Positions 1 through 10,362 are shown, numbered from the stretch's first letter. The stretch: DNA of 64,000 bases from Gordonia liuliyuniae (GCF_021739025.1 NZ_JAKKOT010000007.1:186001-250000); one strand, 5' to 3'. Numbers and translations are program-made. Notes: a model not told the origin generated them from the letters alone.

Positions 1-578
1 GCGTTCCGGAACTTCTTAGATCCACGTCGGTTCGCAATGGAACGTTTGATGAACTCTCGCGTGTCTTCGTCAGGTTGCGCATCGTACGGCGTCACGTCGT
101 CGAGCGGACTCGGACTCCAATTCGTCGTGAAATCTATGTCCACGCCTCGCTCGGCGCCTGGTTGATACAGCCCACGAAGCCTGGCGATCTTGTCCTTCTC
201 CACGATCGGGTTTCCACCTGCGGGCGGAGCCAGCCTCTTGTCGATCAGCTGCTCGACCTCGCTCCATGACGGCTTCCATTCAGGGCTGGAAGCGAGGGGT
301 TCGAATGCGAACCGATGGGTGTAACTGGCGGTATCGACATTGAACCAACGTGCTTTGGTAAGGGACGGGTCGGACAGGGGCCGGAGAGCTTGAGTGACTC
401 GACCCCACCCGTGTAGGCCGGAAACCGACTTGGTCCCGGTTACCCAAAAGAAGACGTCGTCGCCCGGCTCCATCTTTCGAAAGGTCGAGTACGTCAGAAT
501 GTCCCAGAACCCGTCTTCCATCGCGAATCTCGCGTGCTCCGGGGTTGCGTTGTCGACTTTGACGATCCATCCAGTCAC
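1..578 (-). CDS. EVE-like / HNH endonuclease, partial at window edge
   Basis: An open frame runs from GTG at 578 leftwards off the window, giving 192 residues with no stop. The N-terminal part begins with TGWIVKVDN and continues with a PUA/EVE-like pattern (EPGDDVFFWVTG, then a GWGRV-like strand), as in domains that read modified bases. The last residues, NRRGSKKFRN, match the segment that starts the HNH nuclease domain in the RRGQxxFR...GGRCAVTG family; the catalytic part lies outside the window. The likely role is restriction of modified foreign DNA. The neighbouring helicase-nuclease on the same strand fits a defence locus. The start is uncertain because there is no clear ribosome binding site. 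The family call is by eye. Confidence 0.62.
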   Translation of the reverse strand, partial: MTGWIVKVDNATPEHARFAMEDGFWDILTYSTFRKMEPGDDVFFWVTGTKSVSGLHGWGRVTQALRPLSDPSLTKARWFNVDTASYTHRFAFEPLASSPEWKPSWSEVEQLIDKRLAPPAGGNPIVEKDKIARLRGLYQPGAERGVDIDFTTNWSPSPLDDVTPYDAQPDEDTREFIKRSIANRRGSKKFRN

Positions 579-687
579 TTGCAGGCATGCCTATTCCAGG
601 TTCGCTCCGGGTGGAGGCGTGTCCTGTACGGAAGCCTGTCGGGCCGTGCTTGTTCGTCGGTGTTTTGTTTAGTTGTGCGTCCGGGTG
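579..687. other. short intergenic gap, nothing recognised
   Basis: This is 109 bases between two minus-strand genes. I see no gene, hairpin or clear promoter. Confidence 0.4.
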
Positions 688-2523
688 TCAGGCAGGGGCA
701 TTCACCAACCGGTGCAGCGCATCCCGTGTCTGTTCGTCCGTCGAGTAGAGGACCGTGCCGACCATGCCGCGGGTCAGCAGCACCTTGTAGACGTGACGGA
801 CTAGACGGTCGAACCGCACATCCGAGATGTTCTTGGCGCTACGGAAGTCGGGATCGCGGTTGGCGGTGCGGTCGGTGATGAAGCGGCCGTCGCGCCACAG
901 AAGGTCGGGTCCGAAGATGACCCCGTTCCAGTCGTACTCGAAACCCTGAGCGGTATAGATGCAGCCGACTTGGCCGAACCCGCCATCCTGAGTGGCCCAC
1001 AGCGCGGACGGGGGAGCGTCGCCGACTCTTCTGTCGCCCTTGGCATTCCATGGTCGGGCCCAATCGCCGATCTCGACGTCTGGGACCAGCTCTCCGTCGC
1101 GAGGATCGGACCAGGGCCAGCAGAACCCGGCTGTCATGCGCGCTGAGTAGCCGTCGTCCATCTTCTCGAGAAGTCGACGCTCGAGATCCCATGGAGTGTC
1201 GGCTACCTCGACGGAGAACTCGGGAACGGGCTTCCACGCGGTCGGCTCGTTCTCGGACAGTCCGAGCAGACGGTGGACCCAGTCGAGATACTCGGCACTT
1301 CCTCCGCAGCGGAATTGAGCATCGAGCGGGACGTGGACGGTCTCCAAAGCGAGGGTCTTGGCGTACGCAGTGATCTGTTCGAGCGAACCCATTTCGCCGG
1401 GCCGCACCACCTGATGCTCGTCCAACAGGAAGACAGGGACTCGCGCGGCGGAGATCAGTTCGTCGATCTGTGGTCGGTCTGTTCGCAGTGACGCCTTTGT
1501 GTAGCGGTCGACGGAGGTCTCGCGGACGCGGTGCGCTTCGTCCATGAGTAGGACGTCAAGGTCGTTCGCGTCAGCGGTCATGAACTGGTTGAAGTACTTG
1601 AACATCTTCTGCACGCGGGGTGCGCGATGTCCGGCGACCTTGCGGAGCGTCTGCGTGAACGAACGCGACCCAGTGGCGTGTAGAACAGTGCGGCCCTGCC
1701 GCGCGAGCTCGCCGAGTAGTTCCAGAGCGATCACGCTCTTGCCGCTTCCCGGTCCGCCGGTGACGATGATGACGCGCTTCGAGTTCGACTTCTTTGCCTG
1801 ATCGACCTGGTGCATCACGAGATCGACGGCCAATTGCTGATTGCCGAGCAGATGGAACTGCGAGCGATTCTTCACCTCGTCCGCCGCTACTTTGAGAAGT
1901 TGGCGCGACGGAGACGCAGCCGAGTTCAGGAGTAGGTCGGCCGAGGCCTTTCCGCCGTGCGGAGCAAGGCGCGAGCGGAGGAACTCGTGGAACTTTCCGC
2001 GGTCGGCCGCCGTGAACACACGACCCGTCGTCGTGACAGGAACGTTCTTCAGGTCGGCGACTAAGGTCGGATCGCTCGCGTTATGAAGGTATGCGGCCCC
2101 TGCCAGTGCGTCAGGCTGGTCCTGGAGCACCCGGGCGAAGTCGTTGATGTAATCGCAGTAGCCGCGAACTTGAAGGATCGGGTTGAGCTTGGGTCCGCCC
2201 GGCGTGCTGGGAACTTCGACGAGGTCGGCGCTGTCCTCGAACGAGTAGGCGGCCGTCCACTGCTTTAGTTCGATGACCACATACGATGGCTCGCCGGTCG
2301 TCGGGTGCACGCCGGCCAGGACGACGTCGGCACGCTTGGACGTGAGCGGCATCTGGTACTCGATCAACATCTCGACGTCGTCGAGGCCCGCGTCACGAAG
2401 ATCCACTGCGAGCGCTGGAAGGCTCCGCTGCCACGAATTCTGTTCAGACTCCCCGACACGGTGACCAGTGGTGAACAACATTTGGCTCAGCAACTGCTCC
2501 ACCAACGAATCCGGTTGACTCAT
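688..2523 (-). CDS. DUF2075-type nuclease-helicase (Schlafen-like)
   Basis: This is a 611-residue protein from ATG at 2523; GTG at 2580 is an alternative start 19 codons upstream. The N-terminal third has a restriction-type core with a conserved Asp and IELKQW, the E-x-K of PD-(D/E)xK nucleases. Next comes a superfamily 1-like ATPase with Walker A GGPGSGKS and Walker B LLMDEAH. The C-terminal part holds the QGFEYDWNGVIFG and LLTRG motifs typical of DUF2075 proteins. Such proteins are DNA/RNA helicases often found in defence islands. It lies on the same strand as the EVE-like/HNH gene, so the two could act together, but the 109-base gap leaves co-transcription open. The substrate is unknown. 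Confidence 0.8.
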   Translation of the reverse strand: MSQPDSLVEQLLSQMLFTTGHRVGESEQNSWQRSLPALAVDLRDAGLDDVEMLIEYQMPLTSKRADVVLAGVHPTTGEPSYVVIELKQWTAAYSFEDSADLVEVPSTPGGPKLNPILQVRGYCDYINDFARVLQDQPDALAGAAYLHNASDPTLVADLKNVPVTTTGRVFTAADRGKFHEFLRSRLAPHGGKASADLLLNSAASPSRQLLKVAADEVKNRSQFHLLGNQQLAVDLVMHQVDQAKKSNSKRVIIVTGGPGSGKSVIALELLGELARQGRTVLHATGSRSFTQTLRKVAGHRAPRVQKMFKYFNQFMTADANDLDVLLMDEAHRVRETSVDRYTKASLRTDRPQIDELISAARVPVFLLDEHQVVRPGEMGSLEQITAYAKTLALETVHVPLDAQFRCGGSAEYLDWVHRLLGLSENEPTAWKPVPEFSVEVADTPWDLERRLLEKMDDGYSARMTAGFCWPWSDPRDGELVPDVEIGDWARPWNAKGDRRVGDAPPSALWATQDGGFGQVGCIYTAQGFEYDWNGVIFGPDLLWRDGRFITDRTANRDPDFRSAKNISDVRFDRLVRHVYKVLLTRGMVGTVLYSTDEQTRDALHRLVNAPA

Positions 2524-2580
2524 CCGCGGGTCGGCGGCAGTCGTACGAAGCAGCGTCACTCTCAGTCCCCAGGGCAGCAC

Positions 2581-2921
2581 GAAACGATTCGTGCGGGTGG
2601 GGACATATCAAGGAGCGCAAGGCGTTAGAAGTCCGTCGGGCCGCAGGTGTCAGGTTAGCTGATGGCGTACTCGTCGCTGTGGCGTGGCACACGGCGTGCT
2701 GCGTCTGCGGCCAGGGAGGCTGTACGCGACATGGACGCTCGTGGTCGGGAATGCGGCGCGAAGGGCAACAGACTCAAGCTCTGCCTCAGAGTAGCTATGG
2801 CGGGCCCCCGGTCGCCCAGACCAGGGGAGAACTGGCCGGACGTTGTCGCATGTCGAAGCTGCCCGAGGGCAGAGGTACTCTTCAAACGTCAGGAGCTCGG
2901 TGGCAGCGGAGGGAAATCGCA
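2581..2921. other. intergenic region, no gene supported
   Basis: Several short open frames cross this stretch, but all are arginine-rich or without family resemblance. It holds the divergent promoters of the helicase gene and the Fic gene. A purine-rich GGAGGG near 2909 serves the Fic start. Nothing else is recognised. Confidence 0.4.
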
Positions 2922-3575
2922 GTGGCGGACTTGACCGTTGGTGACCTAGCGGGAGTCGTCTACTCGTCCGGAAAGGTATTCGACGGACTGTCGACGGGTC
3001 GGCTCGATACTGAGAATTTCCTTTCGGATGGAAACCTAGACGGCGTTGCGTCTCGCGCCGACCTCGCCTTGCTCGAAGACCTTCGAGATGCGGCGCAGTT
3101 CATCATCGATCGTGCACCGCAGCCGGTCGATGCTGCGTTCGTCAAAGAGGTCAATGCGACGATTACACGCAGCGGCGCACTGCATCCGGGGCAGCTGCGG
3201 ACTGCGGCACAACGAATCGGGGTCGCGACCACTCATGGTCGCCATGAGCCAGACGCACTCACCGACGATGCGCTGCAGTCACTTGTTGCGTCCGCCGTCG
3301 CCGGACAGGACGTGCGCGAAGATGCAGTGAATCTGTTCGTCGACCTCGCTAAAGCCCAACCATTCGAAGACGGAAATAAGCGCACGGCGGTGTTTGTGGC
3401 TAACGCACTGCTCATCGGGAACGACGCTGACGTTCTCCTCACGATCCCGGTCGACGAAAACGATCCGAGCGTCGCCGCAACGTTTAACGACGCCCTCGCT
3501 CGCGCGTACGTCTTCGACGAGCATGATGGCGTGAAATCTCTACTCCGTGAACGTGGCCTCACCGCCCGCGGGTGA
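2922..3575 (+). CDS. Fic/Doc-family protein with His-to-Gln active-site change
   Basis: This is a 217-residue protein from GTG 2922, which has GGAGGG about 8 bases upstream. The C-terminal half carries the Fic core, read as QPFEDGNKRTA where the family has H-P-F-x-D/E-G-N-x-R. The Gly-Asn-Lys-Arg part that binds phosphate is intact, but the His that activates the target hydroxyl is Gln (codon CAA). Active Fic enzymes transfer AMP or another phosphate group to protein side chains. This copy may be inactive or may do different chemistry. The N-terminal 70 residues are helical and could be regulatory; I see no classical (S/T)xxxE(G/N) inhibitory motif. It stands alone on the plus strand upstream of guaA. 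Confidence 0.75.
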   Translation: MADLTVGDLAGVVYSSGKVFDGLSTGRLDTENFLSDGNLDGVASRADLALLEDLRDAAQFIIDRAPQPVDAAFVKEVNATITRSGALHPGQLRTAAQRIGVATTHGRHEPDALTDDALQSLVASAVAGQDVREDAVNLFVDLAKAQPFEDGNKRTAVFVANALLIGNDADVLLTIPVDENDPSVAATFNDALARAYVFDEHDGVKSLLRERGLTARG

Positions 3576-3660
3576 CATCACAAATCGCGACGTCCGAGCT
3601 CCGAACCGACGACGCTGACCAGCGGCAACTGTTGTCTGCACCACCCGATAGACTGACCCC

Positions 3661-5241
<1,581 letters not shown>

Positions 5242-5260
5242 GACTTCCATAGGGTCCTAC

Positions 5261-5298
5261 CGTCAGGCCCTCGCACCTTTGGGTGCGAGGGCCTGACG
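5261..5298 (+). terminator. intrinsic-type hairpin after guaA
   Basis: A perfect 17-bp stem has arms 5261-5277 and 5282-5298 and a 4-base loop. The left arm reads CGTCAGGCCCTCGCACC. There is no long T-run, as is common in actinobacteria. It would end guaA transcription before the toxin-antitoxin promoter. Confidence 0.85.
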
Positions 5299-5336
5299 CG
5301 TTGTGGGGGGCGGCAGCACCCGCTGTACCGGGCTCG

Positions 5337-5390
5337 TATAGTACGACCATGAGGTTGACTGGGTTGACGGGTTGACTGGGTTGACTTAAC
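5337..5390 (+). promoter_or_regulatory. promoter -10 and four GGTTGAC direct repeats
   Basis: A TATAGT -10-like hexamer at 5337 is followed by four copies of GGTTGAC at 5353, 5362, 5370 and 5379, spaced 8-9 bases. The last copy extends into GGTTGACTTAACC, a small dyad. The repeats sit between the likely transcription start and the antitoxin ribosome site, where an autorepressing antitoxin would bind. No convincing -35 is seen. Confidence 0.6.
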
Positions 5391-5420
5391 CTGGAGTGGC
5401 CGCACGAGGAGGTTTTCATC

Positions 5421-5954
5421 ATGTCCGACCTCATGGACCGCAAGGAGCAGCTTTACGCCGCGCTCCATGCCCAGATCGAGCAGAAGTTCGCGGACGCGGC
5501 TGAAGCCGGCGTCGACGCTGATGTATTCGCCGATCCCGCCGCTATCGCGGCCAAGATGGTCTCCGCCCTCCCGACGAGCAATGTCTACGACCAGCTCGGA
5601 GGCCCTTTCTACGACACCGCCGGTCTCACCACGTGGCTCGGCCTGAGCAAGCAGGCCCTCGCCAAACGGGTCAAAGTCGGTAGCGTCATCGCCTGCCAAC
5701 TCGACGACTACCGCGGCACGTGGGTGTTCCCCACCTGGCAGTTCACTGACGACCGCACAGTGCTTGCGGGACTGAGCGACGTGTGGCGCATCCTGTGCCC
5801 CGCGGCCGACGATCCATGGATGGCCCTGTTCTGGCTCCGTGCCCGTCACCCCGCACTCGGCGGAGCGGCACCCGTCGACTGGCTCATTGCGGGCGGCGAC
5901 CTGGCCACTGTCGTAGCTGAGGCTCGTAACGATGCGGAGCGGTGGACTGCGTGA
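5421..5954 (+). CDS. Xre/MbcA/ParS-type antitoxin
   Basis: This is a 177-residue protein with GAGGAGG well placed before ATG 5421. The middle holds a helix-turn-helix-like stretch (TTWLGLSKQALAKRV). The C-terminal 50 residues match the toxin-binding domain usual in RES partners: a short helix pair around DPWMALFWLR, then PVDWLIAGGDL. It should neutralise the downstream RES toxin and repress the operon through the GGTTGAC repeats. It overlaps the toxin start by 4 bases (GTGA), so translation is probably coupled. Confidence 0.8.
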   Translation: MSDLMDRKEQLYAALHAQIEQKFADAAEAGVDADVFADPAAIAAKMVSALPTSNVYDQLGGPFYDTAGLTTWLGLSKQALAKRVKVGSVIACQLDDYRGTWVFPTWQFTDDRTVLAGLSDVWRILCPAADDPWMALFWLRARHPALGGAAPVDWLIAGGDLATVVAEARNDAERWTA

Positions 5955-6355
5955 CCCGCGAGCAGGTCGCCCTACAGTCACCGGGCGACCGGGACCTCAC
6001 CGGCTTTCCCGTCACGTCCGTCACCGCGCAGGCGCGCCTGTACCGAGCGCATCGTCGCGACCTCGGTCCGTGGTACTTCGGGAACTCCGGTGGCGGTCGG
6101 TACGACCTCGCCGACGACCGTGGAACCTGCTACCTCGCGTTCGATCCGGCTACCGCGATCCGCGAGACGCTCGGCGCTAGTCTGCACCAACTCGGCGTCG
6201 TGACAGCGAAGTTCGCCCGCGAGCGTGTTCTGTCGGAACTGAACTTGCCCGCTGACCGGCAACCGCAGACGTTCGGCACGGCAGCAGACGAAGTCGGAAT
6301 CACCGTGCTCGGCGCCGCGCGTAGCGTCACCATCGTGCAGCCGCCCAGCGACTAG
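5951..6355 (+). CDS. RES-domain toxin, short version
   Basis: This is a 134-residue protein starting at GTG 5951 inside the antitoxin stop; GTG 5942 is possible. It carries the RES signature in order: Arg in LYRAH, WYFGNSGGGRYDL, GTCYLA and the Glu in AIRETLG. RES toxins such as MbcT consume cellular NAD+. The usual length is about 160-230 residues. Here the region after LNLPADR is short and I cannot place the conserved catalytic Ser, so the protein may have an internal deletion or be inactive. The last residues, RSVTIVQPP, resemble a normal RES C-terminus. Confidence 0.75.
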   Translation: MTREQVALQSPGDRDLTGFPVTSVTAQARLYRAHRRDLGPWYFGNSGGGRYDLADDRGTCYLAFDPATAIRETLGASLHQLGVVTAKFARERVLSELNLPADRQPQTFGTAADEVGITVLGAARSVTIVQPPSD

Positions 6356-6431
6356 GACTCGCGGTGAGGGTCCCGGCATCGCACCACCAACAACTGGGAC
6401 GCGGCTTCGCCGGTCCGCGGTCGTCGGGAAG

Positions 6432-6824
6432 CTACGTTCCGCGCTCGCTGATGATGCGGTCGTAATCCCGTTTCCCGGTGATCTTCATCAGCGGGATGTC
6501 GTCGATCTGATCGAACGTGAGGACCGCTTCCGGTCGGGAGAGACGCTCGACGTCGTCCTTCGACGGCTCGGGGACGATGATGGCCGCGTCGCAGAAGTCC
6601 CAACCGTCGATCGAGTCGTGGTGCCAACGCCGTTCGCTCTCGTCGAGTTGATGATCGAGCGAGATGAACCAGTTGGCGATCAGACGACGCTGCCCGGGAA
6701 GCAACGTCCAGACCTTCTGACGGTCGATCCGAGCGTGCGCCTTGGTGCGCATCACGCCGATCCATTCGAGTTCGTCATCTGTGTTGAAGAACTGCCAGAA
6801 GCGCCATTTATCTACGTCCACCAT
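6432..6824 (-). CDS. conserved hypothetical protein, 130 aa
   Basis: This is a single-domain, charged cytoplasmic protein from ATG 6824 to a stop at 6432, rich in Trp and Asp near the N-terminus (VDKWRFWQFFN, then DDELEWIGVM). I see no signal peptide, membrane segment or catalytic motif. It is convergent with the RES toxin. The reading frame is supported by low Arg/Pro shadow character and a balanced composition. No function is proposed. Confidence 0.6.
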   Translation of the reverse strand: MVDVDKWRFWQFFNTDDELEWIGVMRTKAHARIDRQKVWTLLPGQRRLIANWFISLDHQLDESERRWHHDSIDGWDFCDAAIIVPEPSKDDVERLSRPEAVLTFDQIDDIPLMKITGKRDYDRIISERGT

Positions 6825-6889
6825 GCGTCGGAGCGTAGCCGCGACTGGTGACAATTCCGGGGGAGCGACTCCGCCCGACCGGCGGACGC

Positions 6890-7096
6890 CTACCGCCGCC
6901 GAATACCGCTGATCACCAGACCGAGCCCCACCACGAGGCCTACGACGAGGATCGTCCACGGGATCGCGCTGGTCTCGGCGATATCGGGACCGCCGGCCAG
7001 TCCCCACCCCGCGACGAGGAGAGCGAGGACGCCGAGAACCGCGAGAAAGGGGTTGCGGCGGCCTTCGGGAGCTTCGGTGGTCTGCTGCTCGGTCAT
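6890..7096 (-). CDS. small two-helix membrane protein, 68 aa
   Basis: The start ATG overlaps the stop of the upstream PspC gene in an ATGA junction, so it is the second gene of that operon. A charged N-terminus is followed by two hydrophobic segments (FLAVLGVLALLVAGW and WTILVVGLVVGLGLVI) and a basic tail, GIRRR. It is probably an accessory membrane protein of the envelope-stress module. Confidence 0.7.
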   Translation of the reverse strand: MTEQQTTEAPEGRRNPFLAVLGVLALLVAGWGLAGGPDIAETSAIPWTILVVGLVVGLGLVISGIRRR

Positions 7097-8349
7097 CGGA
7101 CTGTCTCCACATTTCCCAGCGCGGTGTGCGCGTCAATCGTCAAAGTCGGGGTCTTCGCGTCGGGGTTCACGACCCCGTCGATGCAGTTCACTTCGCCGAC
7201 GCCGGCCGAACAGTTCGTGCGGACCCGGAGGTCGTTCGGCAGGAGGATCTTGATCTCGCCGACACCCTGGCGGACGTCGATCGTCCGGTCCCGGTCCAGG
7301 TCGCCGACGTCGCGCAGATCGAGCGTCGACGAGCCGACCGTCAGTTGGTATTCGTCACGCAGATCGTTGGCCGTCGGCGGATGCCACGTCCGATCGCCCA
7401 CGCCGCCGTTCGGGAACGCGTCGCCGACGCCCGACAAGCCGGTGCCGATGATCGCGACCACCGCGGCGACCGCGGCGAGCGGCACCAACCCCGAACCGCC
7501 GCGACGTCGTTGGAACGACGCAGCGATCAGACCGACACCGAACACCGCGAGGACGAGCGACGCGATCCGGCCGGGCGAGAACCAGTCGACGCCCGCCGCG
7601 TTCAAAGCCGCGCCGGCAGCGCACGTGATCACCGCGAGGCCGAGGAAGATCGGGGTCACCGGCGACCGCGGCACACGCGGGGCCGGCGGTTCGGCGGGAA
7701 CCGTAGGCTCCGGAAGATCCCACGCGAACTTGGCTACCCCCAACGGATCCCAGCTCGGCGGCTCGTCCGAGGAACGTTCCAGCGGAACCGTGGGGACCCC
7801 ACCGGCAGGCGCCTCGGCCTTCGTCATCGAGACGCCGTCGAACGACGGGACCGTCACCTGACCGGCGGCGACCTGCGCGTCCACCAGCTGATCGGCCGAC
7901 GTTCCCGCGGGAGCCTGCGGAGTCCGCTGATACAGCAGCCACCAGCCGGCGGCCATCAACAGCCCACCCAGCAGACCGCTCGACCCCCAGAAGTTCTGCA
8001 TCCCGATGATCGACACCGCGATCACCGCCAACACAGCCAACGGAATCCACCGGAGATTGCCATTCGAGGTCCGGTGCCGCATCCACTGGACGTGCCGGTT
8101 CTGCATCGGATCGCCCGACGCCTGGTGCGGGTTCCGCTCGTCGTCGGCGGGGAACGCGATCGCCGCCGCGATGTAGACGATGACGCCGCTGCCGCCGAAC
8201 AGTGCGGCGACGACGAAGGCGACCTTCACCAGTGTGGGATCCACGCGGTACCGGTCGCCGATACCGACGCACACACCGGCGATGGTGTTGCCGGAACGAC
8301 GGCGCACCGGCCTGGTGTTCCACATGCTCTGGATAGTCGAAGCGTTCAT
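7093..8349 (-). CDS. PspC-domain / LiaF-like membrane protein
   Basis: This is a 418-residue protein (ATG 8349; ATG 8358 possible). Residues about 13-70 form a PspC domain with GVCVGIGDRY and a membrane helix. Several more membrane segments follow. The C-terminal part resembles the LiaF/toast-rack domain, with repeated DVRQGVGEIKILLP-type strands. It is divergent from a PspC-containing histidine kinase. In Bacillus LiaF and Corynebacterium EsrI such proteins hold the kinase inactive until envelope stress, and I infer the same here. Confidence 0.8.
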   Translation of the reverse strand: MNASTIQSMWNTRPVRRRSGNTIAGVCVGIGDRYRVDPTLVKVAFVVAALFGGSGVIVYIAAAIAFPADDERNPHQASGDPMQNRHVQWMRHRTSNGNLRWIPLAVLAVIAVSIIGMQNFWGSSGLLGGLLMAAGWWLLYQRTPQAPAGTSADQLVDAQVAAGQVTVPSFDGVSMTKAEAPAGGVPTVPLERSSDEPPSWDPLGVAKFAWDLPEPTVPAEPPAPRVPRSPVTPIFLGLAVITCAAGAALNAAGVDWFSPGRIASLVLAVFGVGLIAASFQRRRGGSGLVPLAAVAAVVAIIGTGLSGVGDAFPNGGVGDRTWHPPTANDLRDEYQLTVGSSTLDLRDVGDLDRDRTIDVRQGVGEIKILLPNDLRVRTNCSAGVGEVNCIDGVVNPDAKTPTLTIDAHTALGNVETVR

Positions 8350-8449
8350 GCTGATCATCTTTGCGCGCCGACTGTGTGGGGCGAATCGGGCTAAACCCTG
8401 AGATCGTCCCTGATGTGCGAACCCGCCCGAACGTGCCACTATCGAATCA

Positions 8450-9706
8450 ATGAAGTCAGAGATTCGCACGGGAGCCGAACCGCGGCTGCAGCGACGCAGC
8501 GGCGGCAAGGTGGTGGCCGGGGTGTGCGGCGGTGTCGCCGACCACCTCGGCGTCGACGTGTTCCGTGTCCGCGTCGTCTTCGTCGTCCTCGCCGCCCTCG
8601 CAGGCGCGGGCGTCCTCGCCTACGCACTCCTGTGGTTCTTCTGCCCGTCGGGCGACGACACGACCCACGTCGAACCACGCGAACGACGACAGGCCTACGG
8701 CCTCATCGTGATCGGCGTGATCGCCCTCGCCGCCAACGGAATGGTCGCCACCAGCGCACCCGCCCAATCGATGCTCGCCATCCTGTTCGTCCTCGGCGGC
8801 GCGGCGCTCGTCTGGCGCGAAGCCGACGTCACCGGGATCTCGTCGTCCCACTCCCGACTCATCACGTGGACGCGGCTCGTGTTCGGCGCGCTGTTCGTGG
8901 TCGGCGGCCTCGTGCTCATGGTCGTCTCGCCCGACACCCCGCTCGCCGGGATGAACCCGATCCTGGTGGCCGTCCTCGTCACCGTCGTCGGCAGCGTCCT
9001 GCTCACCGTCCCCGTCTGGATGAAGATGCTGCGCGCCCTCAACGAAGAGCGCGCTGCCCGCATCCGCACCGACGAACGCGAAGAGATCGCCTCCCACCTG
9101 CACGACTCGGTACTCCAGACGCTCGCCCTGATCCAGAAACAGGCCGACCGACCCGACACCGTCGCGAAACTGGCCCGTCGACAGGAACGTGAACTGCGGC
9201 AGTGGCTGTTCGGCGACAACGCCCGCCCCAACGAATCGCTCGCCGCCGCGATCAGCGTCGTCGCCGCCGAAGTCGAAGACACGTACGGTCCCGAAATCGA
9301 GACCGTGACCGTCGGCGACGTGACCGTCGACGAGCTCCGCGACCCGGCACGCGCACGCGACTGGGGCGCCCTCGTCGCCGCCGCCCGTGAAGCACTCGTC
9401 AACGCCGCCAAACACTCCGGCGCCGACACCATCGACGTGTACTGCGAGGTTGCCGACGGCGAAGTGGAAGTGTTCGTGCGCGACCGCGGCGTCGGCTTCG
9501 ACCTGGACGCCGTCGACCCCGACCGGCAGGGCATCAGCCGGTCGATCCGCGCCCGCATGGAACGCGCAGGCGGGACGGCGCGCGTGACCTCGACGCCGGG
9601 ACGCGGCACCAACGTCGCCCTCACGCTGCCGCGTACGGCCGAGCACACTGCCGCCGATCCGGCCGTCGACAGACCTCGCCCCGGGAACGATCAGGAGATC
9701 GCATGA
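8450..9706 (+). CDS. PspC-domain sensor histidine kinase
   Basis: This is a 418-residue kinase. An N-terminal PspC domain (GVCGGVADHLGV) and about five membrane helices are followed by a HisKA_3 dimerisation helix with the phospho-acceptor His in HLHDSVLQTL. The ATP-binding domain has the N-box EALVNAAKHSG, then DRGVGFD and a GRGTN G-box. The start ATG 8450 has no ribosome site and is probably leaderless. It overlaps the response regulator by 4 bases (ATGA). With the divergent LiaF-like protein it forms a LiaFSR/EsrISR-like system. Confidence 0.87.
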   Translation: MKSEIRTGAEPRLQRRSGGKVVAGVCGGVADHLGVDVFRVRVVFVVLAALAGAGVLAYALLWFFCPSGDDTTHVEPRERRQAYGLIVIGVIALAANGMVATSAPAQSMLAILFVLGGAALVWREADVTGISSSHSRLITWTRLVFGALFVVGGLVLMVVSPDTPLAGMNPILVAVLVTVVGSVLLTVPVWMKMLRALNEERAARIRTDEREEIASHLHDSVLQTLALIQKQADRPDTVAKLARRQERELRQWLFGDNARPNESLAAAISVVAAEVEDTYGPEIETVTVGDVTVDELRDPARARDWGALVAAAREALVNAAKHSGADTIDVYCEVADGEVEVFVRDRGVGFDLDAVDPDRQGISRSIRARMERAGGTARVTSTPGRGTNVALTLPRTAEHTAADPAVDRPRPGNDQEIA

Positions 9707-10362
9707 GCCTGTACCGACTGTTCCTCGTCGACGACCACGGAGTGTTCCGCTCCGGGGTGCGCGCCGAACTCGCCGGCGAGGACGGGCTCGAGGTAGTCGG
9801 CGACGCCGGAACCGTTCCCGAGGCCATCGCGCAGATCACCGCGACCCGACCCGACGTGGTGCTGCTCGACGTGCACATGCCCGGCGGGGGAGGCGTCGCC
9901 GTCCTGCGCGGCGTGACCGACGCCCTCGGCTCCGAGGCCCCCGTGTTCCTGGCGTTGTCGGTGTCGGACGCGGCCACCGACGTCATCGCCACCATCCGTG
10001 CCGGTGCACGCGGTTACGTCACCAAGACCATCGGCGGCGCGGAACTCGCCGACGCGGTACGACGGGTGGCCGAAGGCGACGCCGTGTTCAGCCCGCGGCT
10101 CGCGGGGTTCGTTCTCGACTCGTTCACCGGGCGGTCCGCGGTACCCGAACCGCACCTGGATCCCGAACTCGACTCGCTCACCAAACGCGAACTCGAAGTA
10201 CTGCGACTCCTGGCTCGCGGCTACACCTACCGCGAGATCGCCGAAGAACTCTTCATCTCCGTGAAGACCGTCGAAACCCACGCGTCCAACGTGCTCCGCA
10301 AGACCCAGCAGTCGAACCGGAACGCGCTGACCCGGTGGGCGGTCAACCGGCAGCTGGGCTGA
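9703..10362 (+). CDS. NarL/LuxR-type response regulator
   Basis: This is a 219-residue regulator. The receiver domain has acidic DD in LVDDHG, phospho-Asp in VLLDVHMPGG and Lys in YVTKTIGG. The C-terminal LuxR helix-turn-helix reads LTKRELEVLRLLARG and continues with EIAEELFISVKTVETH. It is coupled to the upstream kinase and is the likely activator of the divergent pspC operon. Confidence 0.92.
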   Translation: MSLYRLFLVDDHGVFRSGVRAELAGEDGLEVVGDAGTVPEAIAQITATRPDVVLLDVHMPGGGGVAVLRGVTDALGSEAPVFLALSVSDAATDVIATIRAGARGYVTKTIGGAELADAVRRVAEGDAVFSPRLAGFVLDSFTGRSAVPEPHLDPELDSLTKRELEVLRLLARGYTYREIAEELFISVKTVETHASNVLRKTQQSNRNALTRWAVNRQLG

